In this document: piece after piece, positions 34,213-44,975 of the stretch
Position numbering within the stretch: position 1 is the stretch's first letter
Layout of the letters: every line of letters begins with the position of its first letter
NCBI GenBank assembly: GCA_026413185.1
Contig: CM048646.1
Location: forward strand, 25,089,004 to 25,153,003
Direction: 5' to 3'
Length of the DNA stretch: 64,000 nt
From: Pueraria montana var. lobata
Taxonomy: Eukaryota > Streptophyta > Magnoliopsida > Fabales > Fabaceae
Notes under the pieces: generated by a model
Told to the model about the DNA's origin: nothing
The model's input: the letters and a program-made list of their open reading frames with translations, nothing else
The model's database searches: none
Position numbers and translations under genes: made by a program

Positions 34213-36951
34213 TGTAACCCCCCTTCTAATTAATTAATTTCCGTCTAATATAAAAAAATTTCCGAATAAAATAAATACAATCCATTAAAGTTCAAAGTTT
34301 ATCATTATAATTTACATTATTAAAATTTATAGAAAATACTACTACCAATTTATTTCTAATTAATACAAAAGTATCTAAAGCCAAAAACACCCATTCCTAT
34401 AGCTCTGGAAAATATCTGCATCTTTAACTTCTAATTAATCTTCAAAATACCTGCAATTCACACTCCCCTAGAATCTGGGGACAGCATTACCGGATCAGGC
34501 ATTTAATTTCTAATACAATAAAACAATTTCAAACAAATACATATCATAACAAATTAATTAATTACACACATAATTAAATGCAGTATGATTTATGCAAATG
34601 CAGTTTTTGACTCAAATTCATTTTTGACCCTGCTCCATGGAGACTTCCCCTTTGAGTGTTTAGTAAGTAACTGGCCTACCATTACGCACTACAATTCAGC
34701 TATCAGCCCCTACTAAATGCGAATAAGCTAAACAGAATTAGGAGATCAGGATACCCGGAAGGCCACCACGACAGCATCCCGTTCCAGATTACGGTCACAT
34801 GTGGAATTGCCAATATTCCTTACCCCACAGACTATATAATCACAGATTATACGGTCCTGTTTAACAAATTCTACTCACCCCAAATCCTTTCTCAATCATT
34901 TCCATTTCACATGACTACCGTAGTCTCGGTTAGTCAACAATTCATTTCTCAATCAGTTTCATTTCACATGACTACCGCAGTCCCGGTTAGTCAACAAAAG
35001 TCATTTCTCATATATCAACTCAATTCTCATGACTACCGCTGTCCCGGTTAGTCAACATTTATTTTTTTTTTCTTTTCTTTTCTTTCTTTTCTTTTCTTCT
35101 TTTTCCTTTTCATGGCTACCACAGTCCCGGTTAGCCAACATAATTCTTTCTTATTTGAAACTTTTATAAATTCCCCAAAAAGACTCATGCAAATTAATTA
35201 TGTTCATGATCGCAATTAAATAAATAATTTGTACACATTAACCTACAATAATACAAAAATTTAAGCAATTTATCTTATAACATTAGTATTTTAGTAAATT
35301 ATCAATTAAATCACTATTAGGTAAAGTTACTAAAATACCCTTAATCTTTTCTAAAATTCCATCTATGTCCTAAATTTTGAAATGACCAAATTACCCTTAC
35401 TCTTTTTCAAAAATTCCCATTTTGTCCCTACATGTAAAATGACCATTTTGCCCTTGATTTTACAAAAATTTCCACATAATATCCCTTGCATTTTGGGCTG
35501 GCCAAATGGTCTCACTACCATTCTCAACATATTTTCCAAAGCAACAAACTCCAATTCCAACCAAAATTCAACCAAATCTCAATTCAATTAAAAATCAAGC
35601 AACTCAAATTTCAACCATCACAACACATTAAAAATTCAATCACACCTCATTCCAATCCATGAATTACAATCACAAGCATAAAAAACACAAAACCCCTAAA
35701 TCAATTTCAAGTTTTCATGATTCTAGGTCACAAAATGGAATCTAACCCTACAACATGTTTTCTTCTAATTCCAAGGGTTCTAATTGAAATTAAATGCCTA
35801 GATCCTTACCTTAAACTCTTTAATTGAAGAAAAAGCCTTGAATCCCTTTCTCCCTCACTCCTTGGTCTTGTTGGGATTTTTGAGATTTCCTCCAATTTCT
35901 TTCTCTACTAGCCGAATTAGCTTAGGGTTTAGGGAGTTTGGATGGTTTGGTTTCTTAATTTGAGATGAGATGATGAAGTTAAGATGAAATTGAAATGAAG
36001 GAGCTGCAGCTGCTGTGGGAGGAACTCACGGTTCTGTTTTTAGGGGAATAGCTTTTTGGCGACTTTTTCTCCTTTTACTTTAGTTAAATGCTTCATTAAA
36101 CAAGGAATTAACCAAATTGGACTTTGCCTTCAAGTCCAGCTGCTGCCCTGCACGTCCAGCAGCTCTATTGGACCAAGGGCAGTCCACTTGCCAAGCCTTT
36201 CCAGCCCACTTGGACAGCCAAGGAGTTCCAAGTCACTTGCCTACCCCAAAAGTCAACATTTCAAGAACTTTGTAGAAAATTCTAGAAGGTAATTAGGGCT
36301 GCTAATTATTTTACAATGTGATTAGAATTTGAAGAAAATAACATCACCATTGGATTTCTCACTATCAAAAACCTTGGGGTAGTGTCTTACTTATCTCTTA
36401 ATCCAAGCCTAATTAGCTTAATTTAGTGATCTTAGAAAAGCCTAAGTTGTCACTTTTTGATTGGTTAAGGTTCTAAATTAAATTTTTCTTGGTTAAACAT
36501 TTTTAATAATTATTCTAAGTATATTACAATTATTAGATAATTCTATAGATGCCCTACAAATTTTCTCTAAATTTTCTGTCTTAGAATTTTACCGTAATAA
36601 TTTCTCAAAGTTCTAACTTTTAAAAAATCTTAACAATTCTGCATAAGCATTTTAATTCTTTATCTGTATATATTTTTAATCTATATTCTATTACCTTTCT
36701 TTTAAGTTATAATTGAGTTCAAAATTCTATACTTGAAAATTTATCCTGGATAGCTGTCTGACATAGCAGTCCAGTCAACAATCAATTTCGGCAAAAACAA
36801 AGACACTTGGAGATTCAGAAAATTCTTCTGAGTAAAACTGTATTAATTTCATTAAGAAAATATATGCATAAAGTTTCTATAAAATACAGTGCATAAATGT
36901 TCATAATATACATATATAAATGCGTACAATTAGTAAAATGAGGATGTTACA
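34213..36951 (-). repeat. 5' LTR of the Tekay element
   Basis: 2739 bp, near-identical to 27629-30366, including the four hairpin-like motifs (about 34909-35140). Followed by the TSD CCCAT at 36952-36956. Confidence 0.85.
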
Positions 36952-36956
36952 CCCAT

Positions 36957-38780
36957 CGCTCGTCACATTTCAAACAGAATGAACCAATGATCCATAAAGC
37001 ACATATAAAAATCACCTGCACACTCGTAATCCTAATCTTTTACTACACTTTGGTTCTCTATTTTTGGCCAATTGCCCCTTGATATTTCATCACAGAGTCT
37101 TTCTATAATTTTTGGGTGACGTCATGGGAGCATATGCTTCTGCCATGGTACAACAGGTAAAGCACTCTCACTAGACTTAGTTATGCTTGGTACGTGTCGG
37201 GATTGTCAAGTTGGCTATGTGAACTCCTCAGCCTCATTGAGGTATCACAACTCGGCGTCTTCCGTTCCTCTTAGGACTCATGGCCCACACTTACATACCT
37301 CAGTTACCGGCTATTATCACCCGTTCACCTATAGGTTAGGCACTCATTCCCGTCTCTCCTCATAGGATTGCATTTAGGGATGCCTCCCCTTTCATGATCA
37401 CTCTGACAGGGCTTTCCAATCGGTACATGTGATGTGGCTATAAGAGACCATGGATATACCATTTGATAAATTCATCATAAATAATAGACCATCATCACTT
37501 CACTTGATGAGACATGCCCCTATATAGGACATTCTGCCACACCTTGGCCATTGCTCATCACTAATCAATTCACATCATTACCCTTACATAGAAGACCATA
37601 CCAAACTCTATGCACACTTTGTGACCGTCATCAGTTCATCTCATGTCGGAGGTTACGTTTCCTTTTTTTCATAGTGCTCATGATTCATTTCTCCCTCCTA
37701 CTCATGTCATACGAGATAGGGTCTTCTACCTAATAAGGTAAACACATCCAACATAAAGAAGTAAGGAATTATCCTTGTCTTCATGATATCACATACTACC
37801 ATGACATATCATTCATTCATCAAACATTCATACACATGGATGCTATTGAGCAACCTTCACAACAATCACCATATCGTCTAATCGTGTAAGTCTTATGCTT
37901 CACGGTTCATATTCGCTCCTCACCAAGCTTCTCAGACATACTTACTTACACTCACTCATTAATAATTATAATCATCATTCCTATCTAAGAAATTTTATTA
38001 GTAAAGTATTTAATTCCCGCAGGGGTATGAACCACCTACAATAAAGTCGCTATAACTTTGTCGTTTTACGTTCGTTTGTCTTCAAACTTTGGGGATAAGT
38101 TCCAAACACCTTATAGTACTAAAATCTTCCATTAAATCATGATTTCTCTCACTAAAAACTCAATATTTTAATTAATTTTAGGGGCTGGACAGCAGCCCTC
38201 TGTTGCATTAAATAGCGCATTACGATAAGAATTAAACGTCAATTTACATATATATAATTTTCACAACAAGGAATGATCATTCAATAATCAAAGAGCAATT
38301 AAGTATTCCTAATAGATACTTGACTATGAAAGTGGGGATTAAAGTTCACCCACTAACCCATGCCCACAAGGGGTCAAAAGCATACAATCCATATTGAACA
38401 ATTGAGTTCATCAAGTAGATGCAATATCTCAACGAATAATTCATATGAGCAATTATCATCATCATAAAACACAATTAATACCGTCAATTATAAGGTAATG
38501 TGGAAGCCACTAATGCATAGCTAATGTCCACAATTTCTCACACGTTTTGATTCACAAACACAAGAATTAAGTGTACTAGTTTATAGTAAAAATTCCCAAA
38601 ACTCATGTAGGACTTAGATAATCATTAAAGATCATAAAAATACATTATTAAGTACTTTGAAACACATAAATTACTCTATTTTTCTAGCAACTAAAATTAA
38701 TTTAATTTAACCATTAAAACACATTTAATTGTCAAGTTTTAGTTATCTAACATGCACAATTAATTATCCAACTTGGAGAG
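36957..38780 (-). mobile_element. Tekay-like LTR fragment, right part
   Basis: Continuation of the sequence interrupted at 27628 ('gggtgagtctcccat|cgctcgtcac'). LTR-like composition, no convincing ORF. The true right end is unclear. It seems to stop before the gene-like fragment at 38802. Confidence 0.4.
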
Positions 38781-38801
38781 TTGTTCGTACTAAGGAGTCG
38801 T

Positions 38802-38861
38802 AGGAGAGTTGTTCGTACAAAGGAGTCTACTGAGGCCCCTCTTGTTGTGCCTCCTTCTTAG
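38802..38861 (+). pseudogene. C-terminal gene fragment with 3' flank
   Basis: The frame RRVVRTKESTEAPLVVPPS ends at a TAG, followed by ~365 bases of T-rich 3'-UTR-like sequence. The stretch 'gagagttgttcgtac.aaggagtc' is tandemly duplicated just upstream (38776-38800). I do not recognise the family with confidence. Confidence 0.3.
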
Positions 38862-40867
38862 ATGTAGTGTTTAGTTACATGACCAACATAGGGTGTGCAT
38901 GATGTATCCCTCTCCCCCTTTTGATGTAATATATAGTTGATGGGTAAACCTTTTATTTTGGATGTTCACACCCTTCTTGAAATACTATGAAATTGGTCTT
39001 TAAGTGCCATAAGGGACAACTATTTACATTTGATGCTTTGTGATGTATGCATGAACTATTTTAGTATGTTGGATGATCGATTTAGGCTTTATATTTTGGA
39101 GTTTCCGAAAAGAATGAATATTGTATGTCTAAAAAAAAAATCACTCCTTTTCATAAATAAATTAATAGAGTTTTGTATAAAATTAAATCTTCCGTGTTGT
39201 ATTAGTCGTTAGTTGATCATGTATTGTGTAACACCCTAAAGGTATTACCGTAACTACGCTTATTTTTTTAAGGATGTGAAAATTTAAAAACATTTATACA
39301 ATGTTATCATGCAGAAGCTAACAAATAAAAATACATAAATTACAACTCATTCTCAAATGTTATTTGAATACAACTTATTTCTCGTAACATTTTCATCATA
39401 CAACACATAAGGAAAATACATAGAAATATAATATAACTAAACTACATCTTCCATAACAAGATTCCATGCTCCAACGACACGTGCCATCACCTATTTCCTG
39501 AAAAAGAGAGAACTTAAAGGGTGAGACATAATGTCTCAGTGAATACTTTAAGGACTCTACGATTGGGTTAGACTATTCTACCAGAACAATCCATTCATTA
39601 GTCTCTCATGGTTTTACCCTCACTGGGTCTCTATTAAACTCTATTATTTCTATGGTTGGAACTACCCCCATCGATCATGAACACTTTCTCTTGACTCATC
39701 TCTTATGCTCACTCTGCTACACTAGTTTACCCTCATGATTGATATCTTAGGATCGATCCTATGACTAGCAAGTTACTTCCATAACTCTCTCTCGTGTTAA
39801 TTCTACTTTCCTTACTTGGGCTTTACTCCCTAACACTCACCTTGTATTAGTCTATTCTCATTAGTAGTATACATTCTAACATCTATACTTACATAGTGTC
39901 ATTCTAGGTATATCTCTATCCATGCCCTTAAAGAGTCACATCCCATTCCATTACAAGTCAACACGACAGTTTAATGTATAGAGACATATACGTTCACAGT
40001 ATATTACAACTATGGATAGAATCATTCACACATCACACAAGTACAAGACAAGACATACATGGCATCCACATCATAACCATACAAGCCAGACAAACTCATA
40101 ATAATGCAAGTATGCAATGCGATGTTCCTTTATCTTTTCTCATATGCATGTGGTACCAGTAAAACAAAAAAAAGCTCAGGAGGACATGCAAATGACAGAT
40201 TTCCACACCATGGGAAACCCAACATTACACTCTCACTGAGATGAGACTGTCGGCGGTGCATCAGGGTTACCCAGTCTCGCAAGGATACTCCAACCCATGG
40301 GATCAGCATGGGCCACACGAAGATTCCAAACTAGATAACACCCCCAAGGACAGAGTTGTACTTCAACTCATTCATGTCCTCCCTAGTTAGCTCAACAACA
40401 TCCCTCGAAAACGCAACATGATATGATGCATAAGGCATACAAGACATCCATGGCATTTTCATACATACTATTACATGGTGGTCCCTACCCCACATGGACT
40501 CAGGCCACATACTCATCATTTCAAAACAGTACCATGATGCCACTTGATCCACCTCATGTACATGTTTACATCATACTTTCAACACAATCATATAGGCTAA
40601 CTGTCAGAGCGCATCATCATTGAAGTAACATATACATATATACATATACCCTTAGTTGCTAACACAACATATGGCCACTTATCTCTTATGTTGCTATGAC
40701 CTCCTTAGGGTATAATCATCATATCTAGAGTTATACTAACCCTATTAAGTTGATCCTTATCTCTCTACAAAGCTAAGACGATTATTTATAACTTCTATGT
40801 TGACCTCAAACTCTAGTTCAATGGTTTACTATGTCTAAAGTTAGGAAGAACACAATTTGATTGCGAA

Positions 40868-41275
40868 ACTACTTTGGCCCAGCAAACCACATTGTCTAGC
40901 CCAGCTAGAGGCTCCCTATAACTCACCTCACATTCTGTCTCATTTTGGCCCAGCAAGACACATTGTGCTCGCACAGCCAGAGGATTCTAGTAACTTACCT
41001 CGCTACTGACTCTTTCTAGCCTAGCGAGACACATTGTGCTCACCCAGCCAGAGGATTCTAGTAACTCACCTCGCTACTGACTCTTTTTGGCCCAGCGAGA
41101 CACATTGTGCTCGCCTAGCCAGAGGCTTCCAGTAGCTTACCTCGCTACTGACTCTTTCTAGCCCAGCGAGACACTATGCTCACCCAGCCAGAGACTTCCA
41201 GTAGCTTACCTCGCTACTAACTCTTTCTGGCCCAGCGAGACACATTGTGCTCGCCCAGTTAGAGGCTTCCTAGCA
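40868..41275. repeat. 71-bp tandem repeat with two internal palindromes
   Basis: The marker 'ggcccagcgagac' recurs at 40876, 40947, 41018, 41089, 41160 and 41229 (spacings 71, 71, 71, 71, 69). Each unit holds a near-perfect 20-bp palindrome (for example GCGAGACACATTGTGCTCGC at 41095-41114) and the arms AGTAGC / GCTACT (41131-41136 and 41144-41149). The array lies within the solo LTR, on the sense-upstream side of a TATA-like sequence near 40785. Confidence 0.9.
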
Positions 41276-41382
41276 AAATGCGATTTTGCATTTTTCTACA
41301 TAAATCTTTTCCCTAAGGTTTCCTATCATGCCAAAACTCACTCTAAGTGTACAAAACTCAACCTATCTCAAACATTGCAAAC

Positions 41383-42669
41383 TGTTAGATAAAATGGCTT
41401 GTAATATAGGAAATCCAAGAGGGGCAGTGAATTGGATTCTTTAAAAATTTTCTTGAAAGATAATTTTCTTGATGAAAACTTTTTCGCATGATCAAATCAG
41501 TTTGGATCCATTGCAAGATGAGAGTGTATGATTTAGTTGTGTTTACTTATCTCTTATTTCCAAAAGAAAATATAACAAATGATCACAATACAATATTAAT
41601 GATGTTGATCAAAGTGTAAAAAGATAAGGGAAAAGAGAGAATGACACAAGATTTATACTGGTTCGATTTCAACTTGAAATCTACATCCAGTGTTATCCAA
41701 AGCAACCCTAGCTTGGACCTTTTCCACTAATCAGAATTTATATACACACAAACTCACATGCACATGCACCACACATGCAATGATCTTCTTGAAAACCTAT
41801 CAAGAAACACTACAAAGTAGAAAACCTATCTACATGCAATGCAACTAGGGAAACCTACCCTATACACGAATTACACAGCAATGTTAAAGGAAAGAAATCA
41901 CCAAGAAAGTAAAGATATGAAAAGTTGAAGTTCTTCCTAATTTGCTCTCATATTCCCTTCATGTAGCTTGTAAAAGATCCATTGTTTTCTTGAGAATATA
42001 GAAAATTTGATCCAATGAATCCTTATGATGATGACACACACTTTCAGAGTTTTCTCAGATGAAAAAGATGAAGTAAAATGAGAGAGAATGCTATCACACA
42101 CGAGTGCCTTCAAAAAAGTTAGTTATATAGGCCTTAAAATAGAGATAATCGATTATTGCTTAAGATAATCGATTATTTCGTTCTAATCATCATCTGGAAA
42201 CGCTGAAGATCAAAATAATCAATTATTTATTGAGATAATCGGTTAACTACGAAAAGCTCAATTTTCTTTCAGGGCCAAATAATTGATTATTATTAGTAGA
42301 TAATTGATTATCAGCGAACCTTATCCAATTTTCATAAAATAGAGCCTCGAGATAATCGATTATATTGTTCATGTAATAAATTAATTTGTTCTAGGATTAA
42401 ACTTTTCAAATTTTCAAAAGGTTTTCTGTCCAGATTCAATCCTTGGTTAAAATGAGGTAATATAACAATGATCAATCGATGATCATGTGAGGGAATATAC
42501 TTATATCTAGCCTATATGCATGGTACACACACAGTCACACAATGAAAGCTTATAACAATCATTCTAATAGGCTATTGTTCATACTATAAGGAGCAATTAC
42601 AAGTTTAGAGACATCATCAAAACTAAAAATCTACTAATTACAGAACATAGGAGTCTTCATATTTCTACG
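41383..42669 (-). repeat. 3' LTR of the Sirevirus-like element
   Basis: 1287 bp. On the sense strand the first base is C instead of T (CG versus TG in the 5' LTR). Several palindromes have lost their CpG (TAATTGATTA in place of TAATCGATTA). Confidence 0.88.
42122..42384 (-). promoter_or_regulatory. LTR promoter: four pairs of ATAATCGATTAT palindromes plus TATA box
   Basis: Sites start at 42145/42165, 42215/42235, 42279/42300 and 42352/42373: pair spacing 20, 20, 21 and 21 bp, with pairs about 64-73 bp apart. The TATA nonamer CTATATAAC (minus strand, 42130-42122) lies 14 bp from the nearest palindrome. The 5' LTR has the same set with more intact sites (TATA at 57535-57543, first pair at 57558/57578). 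Palindromic promoter motifs are known in Sireviruses; this exact sequence I cannot match to a described factor. Confidence 0.75.
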
Positions 42670-42670
42670 T

Positions 42671-42840
42671 TCTCCCCTTTTTTGATGATGACCAAGCTCC
42701 ATATATGATGTTCCTCTTGGTTCCTTGATGATGCTCTTTTTAGATTTCAATTGTGTTGGAATGTTGTGCTAATGAGTAAAGTACTTTCAAGACTTAAGTT
42801 CTTGTATCACAACATCATACACTTTCTCTCCCCCTTTGGG
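42671..42840 (-). other. Two polypurine tracts upstream of the 3' LTR
   Basis: On the minus strand AAAAAAGGGGAGA (42683-42671) lies next to the LTR. A second tract CCCAAAGGGGGAGAG lies at 42840-42826. Multiple tracts at this position are a Sirevirus feature. Confidence 0.7.
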
Positions 42841-43286
42841 CATATAAAAAAGAATCTAGTACAATATTTGATAATATGAGAAAGAGATAAAAAGGAAACA
42901 AGTCATGAATCAAAAGTACTAATATCATTGATAGTTCAAATATATATAGCCAATATGATGAGAGTGATGCACACAACTTGACTTTACAAACATTTAATCA
43001 AAAGACTTAACAAACAGACTTCAAAAGACATAATACCAAAACAACAGAGGCATCAAAATAGAACATAGGAACAAATAAACTAGAAGCCTAAAAAAAGAAC
43101 AAGAGAAGCAACAAAATATAGGCAAAAGCAGAGGATAATCCTAGGACTAAGGCTCTAGTCTTCTTCATTGGTATCATCACCAATGTGATGCTTCCTCAGC
43201 CTAGCCTCAATGATCTCAAGCCTTTCATTTATGCTTTCCAAAGTCTCATTGTGAGACTCACTCTGCTCCCTTTGCCAATTATACAT

Positions 43287-44255
43287 CTAGTCCATCTTCA
43301 TCAACAAAGTTCTCTCAAAGGGAGAGAGGGGCTTCTCTTCACTTGTAGCTTTAGCTTCTATCTCTTCCACTTCAGGCTCAGGGGCTTCATCCTTGTAGAA
43401 CCAGTGGTCATCCTTCTCTATCAGCTGCATGTGATGAAGAGCAGAATCATCAATCTTGCTGGAGCTTAGGAGGATCTTGTACTTCACATCCTTCAAGTCC
43501 ACTCCATAATGCTCCATCACCTTAGACATGAACATGGCATAGGGAATAGGATACTTAGCCAGCCTCCTTGCCTTGAGTATGTTGTCCGTAATAAGAGCAC
43601 TCCAATCAACTTGGACACTCTTCTTGAAGGCATGGATCAACAACATATCATCAGTGGAGAGTTGAGCATGGTTGGTTCCTCTTGGTGCTAGTACCCAAGC
43701 TATCACATAGGCAAGCAACCTCTCATCCTTCTTCATACCACCAGTCTTGAATTGTTTGAAGGAAGTAGAAGTTCCAGGATTCCTCAAACAACCCTTGTAG
43801 ACTTTAACCTTATTAAAATCTTTAATACCACCAGAGATTCTTAATCCCTCCTTAGGGAATCCAGCTACACCAATCCATACAGCTTCATTCAACACAATGT
43901 CCACTCCCTTGACATGGGAATGAATCTCACCATCTTTGGACCTTGTATCAACATAAAAAGCCCTAACAAGATCAGGGTAAATTTTACCTTGCATTTCCAC
44001 AAAGGTCTTGAGACCTTGCTTCTCCAACAGTTCTTGAAACCAGAAGTGCTGACCCTAGAACCAACTAAGAGAGAGATACTTGTGGGGGATAATCTTCCTA
44101 TCCTTCCAAAAGTTCTTGAAGTCAGATTTGTGGTCAGGGTCTAAGAGCCACCCTTCTATGTTTGTAGATGGGCTGACCTTCTTCTCTTTTCCTTTCCTTT
44201 TGGAGGCTTCAGCAGCAACCCTCTTGGGTCTCTTGTTGGGGTTGGAGGAAGACAT
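43287..44255 (-). pseudogene. Third ORF in the 'env' position, one in-frame stop
   Basis: A frame of about 322 codons starts at ATG 44255 (MSSSNPNKRPKRVAAEASKR) and is interrupted only by a TAG at 44055-44057 after 66 codons. The N-terminus is basic, resembling a nuclear localisation signal. The body (VRAFYVDTRSKDGEIHSHVK, VLAPRGTNHAQLSTDDMLLI) resembles the 'putative plant transposon protein' domain widespread in plant genomes, an assignment from memory. The end is acidic. There are no hydrophobic membrane segments, so it is unlike a classical envelope. It is preceded by its own TATA-like element and palindrome array. Function unknown. Confidence 0.7.
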
Positions 44256-44343
44256 GGTTGGAAGGGTTTGAATGTTAGAGAGAGTTGAGAGAATTTAGAG
44301 AGGTGGGTTTGAGTGTTGTGAGGATGAAGATGAAGTTTAGGGT

Positions 44344-44771
44344 GTTATATAGAGTGTTTGAGTTGGTTAGGGAGGTGTGTTAGGAGTTAAAACCGTGGGA
44401 AATGAGTGGTTCTGAGGTTGGGGTTTAAAGCTTTTCGTGCGAAACAAAGAGATAGCAGCAGGAAACATAAACACTCAAAATAATCGATTAGGTAATCCAT
44501 TATTTTATGCCGAAAACCACACAAAACAAGTTCTGCTACAAATAATCGATTATTACTAAGGATAATCGATCATTTGTGCAAGCATGTATCTCCCAGAGTT
44601 TGAAATAATCGATTATTTTACAAATAATCGATTATCTGCGCACTGATGTTTCCACCAAGTGCTTAGATAATCGATTATCCACTTATGATAATCGATTATT
44701 TGCGCGAGGATGAGTTTTCAACTCAAGACCCAGCACGAAATAATCAATTATATCTTGTTATAATCGATTAT
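44344..44771 (-). promoter_or_regulatory. Putative internal promoter for the third ORF
   Basis: Palindrome pairs start at 44480/44492, 44542/44562, 44605/44624, 44667/44688 and 44740/44760. Four of five pairs are spaced 19-21 bp, as in the LTR. Downstream on the minus strand lies CTATATAAC (44352-44344), identical to the LTR TATA nonamer, then a CT/CA-rich leader and the ATG at 44255, about 90 bp away. The layout copies the LTR promoter. A second transcript is inferred, not shown. Confidence 0.55.
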
Positions 44772-44975
44772 GTGCGAATAGAGCATATGCATGACTCACA
44801 CAAACATACATCAAACACTTTCAATTGCAAGCATATTAAACATATGTTATATTACAAGGTTTTATATATTTTGAATATAAGAATACATGACACAAAACAT
44901 ACAAAACAAAACACAAAATATAAAGTACAAGACTCAAAACACGAGTAAAACATAAAATTACAAGCAAATGCTTAG

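Larger units (their letters stand above)
27629..36951 (-). mobile_element. Tekay-type Gypsy element, young insertion with dead coding region
   Basis: LTRs of 2738 bp (27629-30366) and 2739 bp (34213-36951) begin TGTAACCCCCCTTC and end GGATGTTACA. A perfect 5-bp TSD CCCAT lies at 27624-27628 and 36952-36956. By eye I find eight substitutions and one 1-bp indel between the LTRs (~0.3%). The internal 3.85 kb is degenerate: no gag is visible, and protease, RT, RNase H and integrase survive only as fragments with many stops. Minus orientation follows from the PBS and PPT positions. Confidence 0.92.

Noticed and set aside
44480..44771. CRISPR-like array of repeats
   Set aside because: The repeats are 12-bp palindromes in a plant retrotransposon with unequal, related spacers; no CRISPR structure.
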